Shown one piece after another: positions 1-8,977 of a stretch of DNA of 64,000 nucleotides. Source of the DNA: Opitutaceae bacterium (lineage in GTDB: Bacteria > Verrucomicrobiota > Verrucomicrobiia > Opitutales > Opitutaceae). Position 1 is the stretch's first letter; each line of letters starts with the position of its first letter. The translations under genes were made by a program, and so were the position numbers. The notes under the pieces were generated by a model. The model had not been told where the DNA came from. It saw only the letters and a list, made by a program, of their open reading frames with translations, and did no database searches. The stretch is from assembly GCA_028688225.1 (NCBI GenBank), contig JAQTYQ010000018.1, positions 1-64,000 of the forward strand, given 5' to 3'.

Positions 1-32
1 GGACTTCGCGAGACCGTGGGCGTCTTTTCACC

Positions 33-1145
33 ATGTCCGCCAGTAACCCCAGCCTGCCGTTCGACTCCGTCGAATCCGCCGTTCAGGACATCGCCGCGGG
101 CCGGCTGGTCATTGTGACGGACGACGAGGATCGCGAGAACGAGGGCGATCTCATCATGGCCGCGGCCGGCGTCACGCCGCAGTCGGTGGGCATGATGATC
201 CGTTACTGCAGCGGCATCATCTGCGTCCCCACGGTGGAATCCCAGCTCCGGCGCCTCGGGCTTGGTCCGATGGTGGGCCACAACCGCGAATCGCGGCGGA
301 CCGACTTTACCGTGAGCGTCGACGCGGCCGAGGGCATCACCACCGGCATCAGCGCCCAGGATCGCACGCAGACCATCCGCATCCTTGCCGACCCGCACGC
401 GCGGTCGGATCAGCTTGTGCAGCCGGGACACGTCTTCCCGCTGCGCGCCCGGCCCGGCGGCGTGCTGGAACGCGCGGGCCATACCGAGGCGGCGGTCGAC
501 CTCGCGACGCTCGCCGGTCTGTTTCCGGCCGGCGTGTTGTGCGAGCTCGTCAACGACGACGGCACCGTCCAGCGGCTGCCGCAACTCGTGGAGTTCAAGC
601 GCCGGTTCGGGCTGCGGATGATCTCCATCGCCCAGCTTATCGAATACCGGGTGAAGCGCGACCGGCTGGTCGAGCTGATCTGCACCAAGCCGTTTCCGAC
701 CGAGTCCGGCGATTTCACTTTGCACGTTTTCCGCGGCACCCTCGATAGCCGCCAGCACCTCGCCCTCACCCTCGGGCAGCTCGATCACGAGGCGACGCTG
801 GTGCGCGTCCATAGCGAGAACCTGCTCAGCGATGTGTTCCATGCCCGGGGCATGGGCAGCAGCCGCGCCCTGGCCACCGCACTCGAGGCGATCACCCGGG
901 CCGGCCGGGGGGTGGTGCTTTACATGGAGCCGGCCAATGCCGGCGAGCTGCTGCTGCGCCGTCTCAACGCCGCGCCGGGCGAGACGGTCTCGCCGATGAG
1001 CCTGCGCGACTACGGCACCGGCGCGCAGATTCTGCGCGCCCTCGGTCTGGGGCGGATCCGCCTCCTTTCCAACAGTGCGCGCAAGGTCGTCGGCCTCGAC
1101 GGCTACGGGCTGGAGATCGTGGAGCAGGTGCCGCTGGGAGGATGA
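33..1145 (+). CDS. ribB: 3,4-dihydroxy-2-butanone-4-phosphate synthase with degenerate GTP cyclohydrolase II-like domain (RibBX type)
   Basis: The N-terminal half (about residues 10-205) is a DHBP synthase, which turns ribulose 5-phosphate into the four-carbon riboflavin precursor. It shows the acidic loop DDEDRENEGDL (30-40) and the RPGGVLERAGHTEAA segment (140-154). The C-terminal half (about 206-370) has the length and fold pattern of GTP cyclohydrolase II. However, the zinc-binding stretch, normally Ser-Glu-Cys...Cys-x-Cys, reads SENLLSDVFHARGMG (261-275) with no cysteine. The second activity is therefore probably lost, as in the described RibBX variants, and a separate RibA would be needed. 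It is followed by ribH and nusB on the same strand, the usual rib-nus grouping. Start ATG at 33; little upstream sequence is in the window. Confidence 0.93.
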   Translation: MSASNPSLPFDSVESAVQDIAAGRLVIVTDDEDRENEGDLIMAAAGVTPQSVGMMIRYCSGIICVPTVESQLRRLGLGPMVGHNRESRRTDFTVSVDAAEGITTGISAQDRTQTIRILADPHARSDQLVQPGHVFPLRARPGGVLERAGHTEAAVDLATLAGLFPAGVLCELVNDDGTVQRLPQLVEFKRRFGLRMISIAQLIEYRVKRDRLVELICTKPFPTESGDFTLHVFRGTLDSRQHLALTLGQLDHEATLVRVHSENLLSDVFHARGMGSSRALATALEAITRAGRGVVLYMEPANAGELLLRRLNAAPGETVSPMSLRDYGTGAQILRALGLGRIRLLSNSARKVVGLDGYGLEIVEQVPLGG

Positions 1146-1216
1146 CCGCTTTTTGAATTTCGGATTGGGGATTGACCGCACCGCGTTGCGCTGGAGCATC
1201 CCCTGTCTCTTTCCGC

Positions 1217-1690
1217 ATGAGTTTATCCGCTCCCCAGTCCCAAGTCTTGTCCGGCGCCGGATTTTCCGTCGGCATTGCCGCGGCGCGCTTCAACGGGCGT
1301 TATGTCGACGCGCTGCTCCAGAAGGTCCAGGAGCACCTGCGGGCCGCCGGCGTGCGCGAGAATCGGATCACCCTCGTGCGCGTGCCGGGCTCGAACGAGC
1401 TGCCGAGCGCCGTCCAGATGCTGTGCCGGCGCCGCCGGCCCGATGTCTGCATCGCCCTGGGCGTCATTATCCGCGGCGGAACCCGGCATTACCAGCTGGT
1501 GGCCGACGCCTCTGCCTGCGGCTTGATGCAGGTGGCGCTCACGGCGGGTGTGCCGGTCATCAACGGCGTGATTGTCGCCGAAAATGAGCGGCAGGCCGCG
1601 GCGCGCTGCACCGGTCGCATCCGGCGCGGCGCCGAGTTTGCCCAGGCGGCGCTCGAGATGGCCGCCCTGAGACGAAGGCTGGCCCGATGA
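1217..1690 (+). CDS. ribH: 6,7-dimethyl-8-ribityllumazine synthase
   Basis: Lumazine synthase condenses the RibB product with the ribityl-aminopyrimidine in the penultimate step of riboflavin synthesis. The 157 residues match the usual length of about 155. Visible family motifs are GIAAARFN near the N terminus, VPGSNELP in the middle, and ALGVIIRGGTRHY with the catalytic-type histidine. The frame is open further upstream from 1172, but ATG 1217 gives the family length. The 3' end overlaps nusB by ATGA, implying translational coupling. One unusual point is RHY where most family members have THF/DHF. Confidence 0.93.
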   Translation: MSLSAPQSQVLSGAGFSVGIAAARFNGRYVDALLQKVQEHLRAAGVRENRITLVRVPGSNELPSAVQMLCRRRRPDVCIALGVIIRGGTRHYQLVADASACGLMQVALTAGVPVINGVIVAENERQAAARCTGRIRRGAEFAQAALEMAALRRRLAR

Positions 1691-2136
1691 GCAAGGCCCA
1701 GTATGCCCAGCGTCACGACGGCCGCGTGGCCGCGCTGCAGTATCTTTACGCCTGGAGCCTCAATCCGCCCGCCGATCTGGCCGGTGATCTGCGGGTGTTT
1801 TTTGAGAGCCTCGATCAGCCGCGCGACTATTATGGATTTGGCGAGGAGCTGATCCACGGCGCCATCGGGCACGTGGGCGAAATCGACACGAAGATCCGCG
1901 CGCTGGCGCAGAACTGGGAGTTCGAGCGCATTGCCAAGATCGACCTCGCCATCCTGCGCCTGGCCATCTTCGAGATGCTGTACCGCAAGGACATCCCGCC
2001 GGTCGTTTCGATCAACGAGGCCATCGACCTCTCCAAACAGTTTTCCAATGCCGATGCCAAGCGGTTCATCAACGGCATCCTCGACCGGCTGAAGGACGAC
2101 CTCGGCCGCGATGCCCGCAAGGCTACGACCGAATAA
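1687..2136 (+). CDS. nusB: transcription antitermination factor NusB
   Basis: NusB binds boxA RNA with S10/NusE and supports rRNA antitermination. The all-helical 149-residue product shows the N-terminal R-x-AALQYLYAW pattern and the family C-terminal motifs ILRLAIFEML and VSINEAIDLSKQFS, followed by FINGILDRL. The length is typical. It starts inside the ribH stop (ATGA), so the two are almost certainly co-transcribed, a common ribH-nusB arrangement. Confidence 0.95.
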   Translation: MSKAQYAQRHDGRVAALQYLYAWSLNPPADLAGDLRVFFESLDQPRDYYGFGEELIHGAIGHVGEIDTKIRALAQNWEFERIAKIDLAILRLAIFEMLYRKDIPPVVSINEAIDLSKQFSNADAKRFINGILDRLKDDLGRDARKATTE

Positions 2137-2140
2137 TTTT

Positions 2141-2213
2141 GGCCACGGATGGCACGGATCAGCACAGATTGATGGTTCTTCATCCATGTCCATCCGAGCA
2201 ATCCGCGGTTGAT
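2141..2213. repeat. inverted CACGGAT-type dispersed repeat
   Basis: The nusB-ftsY gap is filled by a mosaic of CACGGAT-like units (CCACGGATGGCACGGAT at the left). The right half carries the same kind of unit in inverse orientation, ending ATCCGCGGTT. This resembles dispersed intergenic repeats seen in many Verrucomicrobiota genomes (recalled, not searched). A related inverted element is at 39432-39577. Confidence 0.6.
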
Positions 2214-2221
2214 TCCTCTCG

Positions 2222-3166
2222 ATGCTCTCGCTCTTCCAGAAATTCCGGGACGGCCTGACCAGGACGGCCCGCGGCATCGCCGGAAAAACCCGGTCGCTGT
2301 TTGCCGGGCGGGCCATCGATGCGTCGTCACTGGAAACGCTGGAGGAGGCGCTGTACACCGCCGACTTCGGCGTGGCCACGACCACGGAGATTCTCGAGGA
2401 GATCAAACGAGCCCACCACCAGCAGCCGGAACTGCGCGGACAGGAGGCCGCCGCCATCGGCGCCGCCGTCTTGCGGCGCGTGCTGGCCGGCAGCGAGGGC
2501 CGGCTGGAGACCGGACCCCGCCGTCCCGGCGGACCGGACAATCCCGAGGTCATCTGCCTCATCGGCGTCAACGGCTCGGGCAAGACCACCACGGCGGCCA
2601 AGCTGGCGTGGATGCTCCAGCAGGACGGCCGGTCGGTGACCGTGGCCGCCTGCGACACCTTCCGCGCCGCGGCCGTGGAGCAGCTCCGCACCTGGGCCCA
2701 GCGGCTTGGACTCGAGCTGATTGCCAGCCAGACGGGCGCCGACGCCGCCGCGGTGGCCTTCGACGGCTGGCAGGCCGCGAAGGCGCGCGGCCGCGACTGC
2801 CTGGTCATCGACACCGCCGGACGCCTGCACACCAAGAGCAACTTGATGGAGGAGCTGGCGAAGATCCGCCGCGTGTTGCGGAAGCACGACCCGGCCGCGC
2901 CGCAGCACGCCTGGCTGGTGATCGACGGCTCGCTTGGCTCCAATTCCATCGAACAGGCGAAGGTCTTCCACCGGAGCTTCGGCCTGACCGGCCTCGTCGT
3001 GACGAAGCTCGACGGCACCGCGCGCGGCGGGGCCATCGTCGGCATCTGGCGCGAGCTGAAGCTGCCGATCTATTTCGTCGGCCTGGGCGAGCAGGCGGAG
3101 GATCTCCAGCCCTTCAGTGTCGACCACTACGTCAAGGCGGTCTTCGGGCTGGAGGTATCAGCGTGA
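2222..3166 (+). CDS. ftsY: signal recognition particle receptor FtsY
   Basis: FtsY is the membrane-associated GTPase that docks SRP-ribosome complexes at the Sec translocon. The 314-residue protein is the NG core with a very short N-terminal segment and no acidic A domain. GTPase motifs in order are GVNGSGKTTTAAKLA (G1), DTFRAAAVEQL, DTAGR (G3), TKLDGTARGG (G4) and the closing FVGLGEQAEDLQPF. Where most FtsY proteins have DATTGQN, this one has DGSLGSN. Start ATG 2222 gives the MLSLFQKF amphipathic start typical of the family. Confidence 0.95.
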   Translation: MLSLFQKFRDGLTRTARGIAGKTRSLFAGRAIDASSLETLEEALYTADFGVATTTEILEEIKRAHHQQPELRGQEAAAIGAAVLRRVLAGSEGRLETGPRRPGGPDNPEVICLIGVNGSGKTTTAAKLAWMLQQDGRSVTVAACDTFRAAAVEQLRTWAQRLGLELIASQTGADAAAVAFDGWQAAKARGRDCLVIDTAGRLHTKSNLMEELAKIRRVLRKHDPAAPQHAWLVIDGSLGSNSIEQAKVFHRSFGLTGLVVTKLDGTARGGAIVGIWRELKLPIYFVGLGEQAEDLQPFSVDHYVKAVFGLEVSA

Positions 3167-3244
3167 AAGCCTGAGGGCGCCGCCGGGCGGAACGTCGGTG
3201 GAAGATTGCCGGTGGAGATCGCGGCGCGACCGTCGCAGAGACAG

Positions 3245-3274
3245 ACGCCGGGCTCCGCCGATGAAGCCCGGCGT
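3245..3274. terminator. hairpin between convergent ftsY and TonB receptor genes
   Basis: A perfect 10-bp stem (ACGCCGGGCT / AGCCCGGCGT) with a 10-nt loop lies between two convergent genes. No clear T-run follows on either strand, so it could equally be a REP-like palindrome. The position favours a bidirectional transcription end. Confidence 0.5.
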
Positions 3275-3295
3275 GGTGGATGGCCGCGGCCGCCG

Positions 3296-5359
3296 CTAGA
3301 AACTCGCGCGGACGCCGAGCGTCACGCCGCGTCCGGGGAGCGGAGCGAATTCCTTGAGGAACGAAGTGGACACGCGGGCCGTGGTGTTGGTGAGGTTTTC
3401 GCCGCGGGCAAAAAGCTCATAGCGCACCCGGCCCGCAGCAAGCTGGTAACTCACATCGGCGCTCAGCAGCGTGTAGCCGGCCGTCTCGGTTTCCGGCGCG
3501 GCGACATGGTCCTGCCGTCCCGCATGACGCACCTCGCAGCCGATCCGCCAGCGGGCGTCCTCGTAGCGCACGCGCCCGCCGACCCGCCAGGGAGGCATGC
3601 GAGGCAGCGGTTCGTCATCCGTCGTCTGCTCCGCGTGCACATAGTCCGCCATCAGGTCGAGATGCACGTGGTGGCCCTGGCGCTCAACCAGGTGCAGGAT
3701 GGCCTCGATTTCGCCACCGTAGAACAGCGCATCCTTGGCGATGAACTGGTAGGGCGTGAGCCCCTCGGGGTTGTTGTCCTCCGGAATCGCGTCCGTGGGC
3801 AGCCGCTGTTCGAAGATGTAGCCGGCAAAACGGTTGCCAAATCCGCTGATCGAGCCGGTGACGAATCCGGCACGCTGGCGCAGGCTGAGGTCGAGTCCGA
3901 GTGATTTTTCCTTGCGGAGACCCGTGGTGCCGACCTCGTACGCGTTGGTACCGCCGTGCGGTCCGTTGGAGAAAAACTCCTGGGCGGTGGGCAGACGCTC
4001 GGTGTAGGCGAGCGACAGGCCCACGGAGCAATCCTTCCGGGGATACAGGACCACGCCCAGCGAACCACTGCCGCCGGTGGATTTCTTTTCCTGGCCGGAG
4101 GTGGCGGTATAGCCCGGCAGGCTGGGGAGGCCGGGATCGACTTCCCCGAGCCGGATGGTCTGGCTTTCAAGCCGCGCCCCCAACTGGTACGTCACCCCTT
4201 CGCGTTTCAATTCCTCGAGCACGAAGACCGCGCCGCTGGTGGTGCGCGAAGGCGGCGTGACCACCTCCCCGCCCACGGCCGAAAAGTCGCTTTGCGCCGC
4301 CTGGAGGCCCACCGTGCCGGTCACCGCACCGATGGCGGCGTGCGGCAGCTCCAGGCGCCCTTCCCAGGCGTGGTTGCGGAACGTGGTGGCCGCATCACCG
4401 CCGTCGAGTTCCGCGTGCCGGTAGCGGCCGTAGCCCAAGCGCAGCTTCGCGCTCCGGAAAATACCGAAGGGCTGGGTGATGTCGCCCGCGAGGTCGAAGC
4501 GGGTCTGCTTCAGGTCGATGGTGATCGGCAAATCCTCGGCGACGGGCACGCCGTAGACGGTCTCGTAGCGGTGGATTGATGCGCCGATCCGGCCGGCACT
4601 CCAGAAGGCGGTGGCGCCGAACGAACCATCCTTCGTGTCGATCGCGCTGTTGGGCAGCGTGCCGCCGGGCTGGCCGGACGGGGCGCCCGCGTCGATGCGG
4701 GCCACGCCGGGGATCTTCACGTCGTCGGTTTTCTGGCGCAGGGCATCGATCTGGATGGCAAGGTTCTGCTGCCCCGCGCCGACGGCGGCGATCCCGGCGC
4801 GCTCGTCGCCGGCGCCGAAGCCCCTTGCTTCCACCGCGCCGTGCAGTTGTCCGTCGCCGGGCGTGTCGGGGATGCGATTGTCGATGACGTTGACCACGCC
4901 GCCGACGGCGGAGCTGCCGTACAGCAGCGTCGCCGGGCCGCGCAGGACCTCGATGCGGGAGGCAAACAGCGGTTCAATGGCGACATTGTGATCGGGGCTG
5001 ATGTTCGAGGCGTCGAGCGCCCCGACACTATCGGCCAGCACGCGCACGCGGTCGCCGCCGAGGCCCCGGATGATGGGACGGCTTGCGCCCGGGCCGTAGA
5101 AGGTGGCGTTGACACCCGGCGTGGCGGCGAGGGTGTCGCCCAAGGTGGCCTGCGAGCGCAGGCGCAGCTCGTCGCCCGCCAGGATGGAGGTGCCTTGCGC
5201 CAGGTCGAACGCCGTCTTGGCATCGGACCCGGCGCTCACGACGACGGTATCGAGCTGGTAGATTTTTTCGCCGGCCGCCACGGAGGGTGGCACGGTCTGG
5301 CCGCGGACGATCGCCGCGGCGCAAAGGAGCAAAAAGGGAAAACAGTGGGAAGTGGACAT
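3296..5359 (-). CDS. TonB-dependent outer-membrane receptor, ZnuD-like
   Basis: This is an energised outer-membrane import channel of 687 residues. It has a signal peptide (MSTSHCFPFLLLCAAAIVRGQ), a plug domain containing IIRGLGGDRVRVLADSVG and VLRGPATLLYGSSAVGGVVNV, then a beta-barrel ending in a terminal Phe (GVTLGVRASF). The ERLPTAQEFFSNGPHGGTNAYE region and the pre-barrel pattern resemble the ZnuD/zinc-haem group. Zinc is my best guess for the substrate, supported by the His-rich small membrane protein encoded just upstream. No Zur or riboswitch site was recognised upstream. Confidence 0.85.
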   Translation of the reverse strand: MSTSHCFPFLLLCAAAIVRGQTVPPSVAAGEKIYQLDTVVVSAGSDAKTAFDLAQGTSILAGDELRLRSQATLGDTLAATPGVNATFYGPGASRPIIRGLGGDRVRVLADSVGALDASNISPDHNVAIEPLFASRIEVLRGPATLLYGSSAVGGVVNVIDNRIPDTPGDGQLHGAVEARGFGAGDERAGIAAVGAGQQNLAIQIDALRQKTDDVKIPGVARIDAGAPSGQPGGTLPNSAIDTKDGSFGATAFWSAGRIGASIHRYETVYGVPVAEDLPITIDLKQTRFDLAGDITQPFGIFRSAKLRLGYGRYRHAELDGGDAATTFRNHAWEGRLELPHAAIGAVTGTVGLQAAQSDFSAVGGEVVTPPSRTTSGAVFVLEELKREGVTYQLGARLESQTIRLGEVDPGLPSLPGYTATSGQEKKSTGGSGSLGVVLYPRKDCSVGLSLAYTERLPTAQEFFSNGPHGGTNAYEVGTTGLRKEKSLGLDLSLRQRAGFVTGSISGFGNRFAGYIFEQRLPTDAIPEDNNPEGLTPYQFIAKDALFYGGEIEAILHLVERQGHHVHLDLMADYVHAEQTTDDEPLPRMPPWRVGGRVRYEDARWRIGCEVRHAGRQDHVAAPETETAGYTLLSADVSYQLAAGRVRYELFARGENLTNTTARVSTSFLKEFAPLPGRGVTLGVRASF

Positions 5360-5464
5360 GCTGAATTTGGGTTAAGGGTGCACGCACGTGCGCCGTCACG
5401 CCTTGGCGCGCGGCGCATCACCGGCGTCGCCCCGGTCGGGCGCGACGCCACGCAACCAATCAAC

Positions 5465-5776
5465 TCAGCACGCCGGGGGGGCGTGTCCCGGAGGGAGCCG
5501 ATAACGAGGGGAGGCCAGGTGCAGTGGCGCCGGTGCAGGCGCGGCTTGCGCCAGGAAGAGCGGCGCTGTCACCGCCAGCAACATGTCCGCCGCGGCGGAC
5601 ACCACGCCGTGCTGGTAGAGGGCGACGGCGCACGCGTGGTCGCTTTCACCTGCGTGGCCGTGCAGCCACGCATGCAACGCGGGGCTGGCGGCCAGCACGC
5701 CCAGCCACAGGACCAGCGCCACGCCGCCGGCGGCAAACAGGCGGTGCCGGAGCAGGCGGAAGGCGGAAAGATTCAT
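5465..5776 (-). CDS. small His-rich membrane protein (DUF2946-like)
   Basis: The 103-residue protein has one clear N-terminal membrane segment (LFAAGGVALVLWLGVLAA), then HAWLHGHAGESDHACAV with five histidines and a cysteine, a second hydrophobic stretch (MLLAVTAPLFLAQAAPA) and a Pro-rich tail. This layout is like the small DUF2946-type proteins found beside metal-related TonB receptors. It lies 105 bp upstream of the receptor on the same strand, so co-transcription is likely. ATG 5776 is preferred over 5836 because the intervening residues (Pro-rich, charged) would spoil the signal-like start. A metal-handling role is inference. Confidence 0.6.
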   Translation of the reverse strand: MNLSAFRLLRHRLFAAGGVALVLWLGVLAASPALHAWLHGHAGESDHACAVALYQHGVVSAAADMLLAVTAPLFLAQAAPAPAPLHLASPRYRLPPGHAPPAC

Positions 5777-5919
5777 GTCCGGGGGCGGCATCGGGCGGTC
5801 GGGCAAAACGGATAGCGTGATCGCAACGGAATGCAAGCAGCCGGAGCCCTGTTTTCGGTGACGACAAGGCGCGACGACTCTGCTAGGCGTCAGGCCGCGA
5901 TGGATGACCGTCGTGATCT

Positions 5920-6375
5920 ATGACCTCACTCACCCTGCAGCAGCTCATTCCCGTGATCCAGACGGCGGTCGGGCCGGTGATTCTCATCTCCGGCGTCGGC
6001 CTGCTGCTCCTGTCGATGACGAACCGTTTCGGACGGGTGGTCGACCGCTCGCGCCTGCTGGCGCGGGAGATGCCGGCCGCCGGAAAGGAACGCGAGGATC
6101 TGTCCGCGCAACTGGCGGTGCTGTACCGGCGCGCGAAGATCATCCGGCTCGCGATCATCCTCGCCACCGCGAGCGTCCTGCTGGCCGGCCTGCTGGTCAT
6201 CTCCCTGTTTCTCGCCGCGCTGCTGCAGGTGGAGGCGGCGCTGCCGGCTGCGCTCTGCTTCATCTTGTGCATGGTGTCGTTGATCGCCTCGCTCGTCGTG
6301 TTCCTTCTCGATCTGCAGGTCTCGCTGGCGGCCCTGCGGATGGAACTGAACCAGGCGGGTTTTGCCGAGAGCTGA
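5920..6375 (+). CDS. DUF2721 family membrane protein
   Basis: The 151-residue inner-membrane protein has three hydrophobic segments: VGPVILISGVGLLLLSM (about 18-34), the IRLAIILATASVLLAGLLVISLF region (about 87-112) and an ALCFILCMVSLIASLVVFLL stretch after it. The motif NRFGRVVDRSRLLARE after the first segment is characteristic of DUF2721. The function is unknown. It faces a convergent hydrolase gene 45 bp downstream. Confidence 0.75.
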   Translation: MTSLTLQQLIPVIQTAVGPVILISGVGLLLLSMTNRFGRVVDRSRLLAREMPAAGKEREDLSAQLAVLYRRAKIIRLAIILATASVLLAGLLVISLFLAALLQVEAALPAALCFILCMVSLIASLVVFLLDLQVSLAALRMELNQAGFAES

Positions 6376-6420
6376 GAAGAGGGCAGGTCGCCGCGTTCGC
6401 AGCGAACGCGGCAGCCAGGC

Positions 6421-7209
6421 TCAAAATTCGTAGAACGGCGTGCCGGTGCCGGGAGCCACGATGGAGCAGCCGCACTTGGCCGCCGCGAGGACGCCGGCGC
6501 AGGCGTTTTCCACCGCTGCCGGGCTGTTGCAGTCGCGACTGAGGTGGGCGAGGAAGACATGCCGCCAGTGCGGTGAGGCCACCGAGGCGAGGAGTTCGCG
6601 GGCGCTCTCGTTGGAAAGATGTCCGTGCCGGCCGCGGATGCGCTGTTTGACCGACCAGGGGCGCTTCGGGTCGTCCTGCAGCATCCGGGGACAGTAGTTG
6701 GCTTCGACCACCAGCACATCGGCCTCGCGGATGCGCTCCTTGATGTGCTGCGGGGCATGACCGAGGTCGGTGAGCCAGGCCAGCCGGCGCACCGGCGAGA
6801 AGAGATCGTCTGGGCCGTGCGTGAAAAGAAACGCCACGGGATCGTGCGCGTCGTGGGGCACGGAAAAGCTTTCGATCTCGAGATCACGAAACCGGAAGCG
6901 CGTTCCGGTCTCGAAAAACTGCCAGGCGGGGCGGTGTTTCAACCCGGCCTGCACGGCGCGGGCGGTGGCGTGGTTGGCGAAAATCTGGATGTGCGGATGG
7001 CGCGACAGTCCGCTGATGCCGGCGGCATGGTCGCCGTGCTCGTGCGTGAGGAAAACGGCATCGATGCGGTCCAGCGATTCACCGACGCCGGCCAGCAGCT
7101 GCGTGATCCGGCGGGCCGAGAAGCCGGCGTCGACCAGGATGCGCGCCTGTCCGGTTTGCAGCAGGGCGCAATTGCCTTCGCTGCCGCTGCCGAGGATGCA
7201 AAACCGCAT
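6421..7209 (-). CDS. metallo-beta-lactamase-fold hydrolase (WalJ/YycJ-like)
   Basis: It begins with FCILGSGSEGN, the signature start of the YycJ/WalJ group, and carries the metal motif LTHEHGDHAAG (HxHxDH), further metal ligands in SVPHDAHDP and DLGHA, and a late HLSRDCNSP segment. Members of this group are DNA-processing or cell-wall-linked phosphodiesterases, but specificity cannot be read from sequence. There are two possible ATGs (7215 and 7209). I prefer 7209 because homologues usually begin MRFC. Confidence 0.85.
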   Translation of the reverse strand: MRFCILGSGSEGNCALLQTGQARILVDAGFSARRITQLLAGVGESLDRIDAVFLTHEHGDHAAGISGLSRHPHIQIFANHATARAVQAGLKHRPAWQFFETGTRFRFRDLEIESFSVPHDAHDPVAFLFTHGPDDLFSPVRRLAWLTDLGHAPQHIKERIREADVLVVEANYCPRMLQDDPKRPWSVKQRIRGRHGHLSNESARELLASVASPHWRHVFLAHLSRDCNSPAAVENACAGVLAAAKCGCSIVAPGTGTPFYEF

Positions 7210-7501
7210 GCGCATGGGAAAGGATGATGCAATGTCCCGCGGATCCGGCGAGGCAAGGGGTTTCTGGCCGCCGCAGGGGCGGCTGCAGCCCGCGGCCGCG
7301 CCATTTGTCCCTTCCCGCGCCCGCTCATCCTAAATCGTTGCAACCCGGAGGGCCGTCGGCGTGTCATGGAAGCCCAGCCTGCACTTCAATCCTGCTTGAA
7401 ACCGATTTTGTAATTTGCCGAATGTTGCGCGGGAGGGCCCGCCTTGCTTGCCTTGGACCTCCGGTTCCGCCAAATCTACCTGCTTCCCGGATTAACCCGC
7501 C

Positions 7502-8905
7502 ATGTCCTCACCTGCCGCTTCAACTCCTGCCGCCGGGTCCGTCTCGACGGCCGTCCCTGCCCGGAAAAAATCGCGCCGCAAATGGTGGATCATGCTCGGC
7601 CTCGTGCTGGTCATCGGCCTGGTGGCCGTCGCGACGGTGGTGAGCCGGCGCAAGGTGAAACCGGTCGCGGTCACGGTGGAGAAGGCCGCCATCAGGGACA
7701 TCACGCACCTGGTCACCGCGACCGGCAAGGTGCAGCCGGAGGTCGAGGTCGCGATTTCACCGGAGGTCGCCGGCGAGCTCATTGCCCTGCCTTTCAAGGA
7801 GGGGCAGATCGTCAAAAAGGGCGATGTCATTGTGCGCATCAAGCCCGATTTCTATGTCGCCCTGGTCGACCAGCAGGAAGCCGCGCTGGCCTCGGCCAAG
7901 GCCGCCAGCCTCCTCAACAAGGCCAACCTCGAAAAGGCCGGCGAGGATTTCCGCCGGGCCGATGATCTCTACCGGAAAAAGCTCATCTCGGATGCCGATT
8001 ACACGGTCGCCAAAACCGGCCTGGAAGTCGCCCGGGCCAATTATGAATCGTCGCTCGCCTTGATCCGCCAGACGGAGGGCGCCCTCAGCCAGTATCGCGA
8101 CCAATTGGGCAAGACCACGATTTATGCGCCGATGGACGGGACCATCAGCGTGCTGAACAACGAAGTGGGCGAGCGGGTCGTCGGCACCGGACAGTTCGCC
8201 GGCACCGAAGTCATGCGCATCGCCGACCTCAACAGCATGGAGGTGCGGGTGAAGGTGAACGAGAACGACATCATCAACGTGAAGGCCGGCGACCACGCGG
8301 CGGTCACCATCGATGCGTTCCCCGGGCGGAAATTTTCCGGCCGGGTCAGCGAGATCAGCAGCTCCGCCCTCACCACGGGCGCCGCGGGCGCCGGCACCAA
8401 CCAGGCCGCGCTCGCCGCCTCCGCCTCCGACGAAGTGACCAATTTCCTGGTGCGCATCCGCATCGATGACCGTGAATCCCAGCTCCGGCCCGGCATGAGC
8501 GCCACGGTCGACATTGCGACGGAAACCGTCAGCCATGTCGTCTCGGTGCCGATCCAGAGCGTCACCGTCCGGGCCGCGGGCGGAAAAACCGCGGAGGAAC
8601 TCCAGCAGCAGCGGGCCCGGGAGGCCCGGGAGCGCACGGGCAACGACCTGGAACTGGTCCAGGAACGGGAAGAGGCCCGGCGCAGCCGGGAGACGCTCCA
8701 GCGGGTCGTCTTCATCCGGCAAGGCGATGGCGTGAAGCTCCGGCCGGTGGAAACCGGCATCGCCGACAACACCTACATTGAAATCAAAAGCGGCGTGAAG
8801 GACGGGGAGGAGGTGGTGTCGGGCAGTTATGCCGCCATCAGCCGCAACCTCAAGGACGGGGCCAAAATCGTCGCCGAGCAGGCCAAGAAGGATGACCAAA
8901 ACTGA
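7502..8905 (+). CDS. MacA-like periplasmic adaptor (membrane fusion protein)
   Basis: The adaptor subunit of an ABC-type tripartite exporter, 467 residues. It has a cytoplasmic Ala/Pro/Lys-rich N terminus, one membrane anchor (WWIMLGLVLVIGLVAVATVV, about 29-48), a biotinyl-lipoyl half (VQPEVEVAISPEVAGELIAL), an alpha-hairpin (about 110-200), the second lipoyl half (TTIYAPMDGTISVLNNEVGERVVG) and beta-barrel/MP domains. A charged insertion (QQQRAREARERTGNDLEL and following, about residues 365-405) sits in the C-terminal region and looks coiled. The next three genes encode the ATPase and two permeases. No outer-membrane TolC partner is encoded nearby. Confidence 0.88.
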   Translation: MSSPAASTPAAGSVSTAVPARKKSRRKWWIMLGLVLVIGLVAVATVVSRRKVKPVAVTVEKAAIRDITHLVTATGKVQPEVEVAISPEVAGELIALPFKEGQIVKKGDVIVRIKPDFYVALVDQQEAALASAKAASLLNKANLEKAGEDFRRADDLYRKKLISDADYTVAKTGLEVARANYESSLALIRQTEGALSQYRDQLGKTTIYAPMDGTISVLNNEVGERVVGTGQFAGTEVMRIADLNSMEVRVKVNENDIINVKAGDHAAVTIDAFPGRKFSGRVSEISSSALTTGAAGAGTNQAALAASASDEVTNFLVRIRIDDRESQLRPGMSATVDIATETVSHVVSVPIQSVTVRAAGGKTAEELQQQRAREARERTGNDLELVQEREEARRSRETLQRVVFIRQGDGVKLRPVETGIADNTYIEIKSGVKDGEEVVSGSYAAISRNLKDGAKIVAEQAKKDDQN

Positions 8906-8918
8906 ACCGGCCATTTCC

Positions 8919-8950
8919 TGGAGACGCGACGCCCTCGGCGCGCGTTTCCT
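8919..8950. repeat. REP-like element (GACGCCCTCG core)
   Basis: The sequence TGGAGACGCGACGCCCTCGG continues to a CGCGCGTTTCCT end. It matches, with three visible differences, the element at 12439-12470, and shares its GACGCCCTCG core with a palindrome inside the RHS gene at 23988-24018. It sits in the adaptor-ATPase gap of the export operon. Confidence 0.6.
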
Positions 8951-8977
8951 CCTGGGCCGCCCACATACCCCGTCGCC

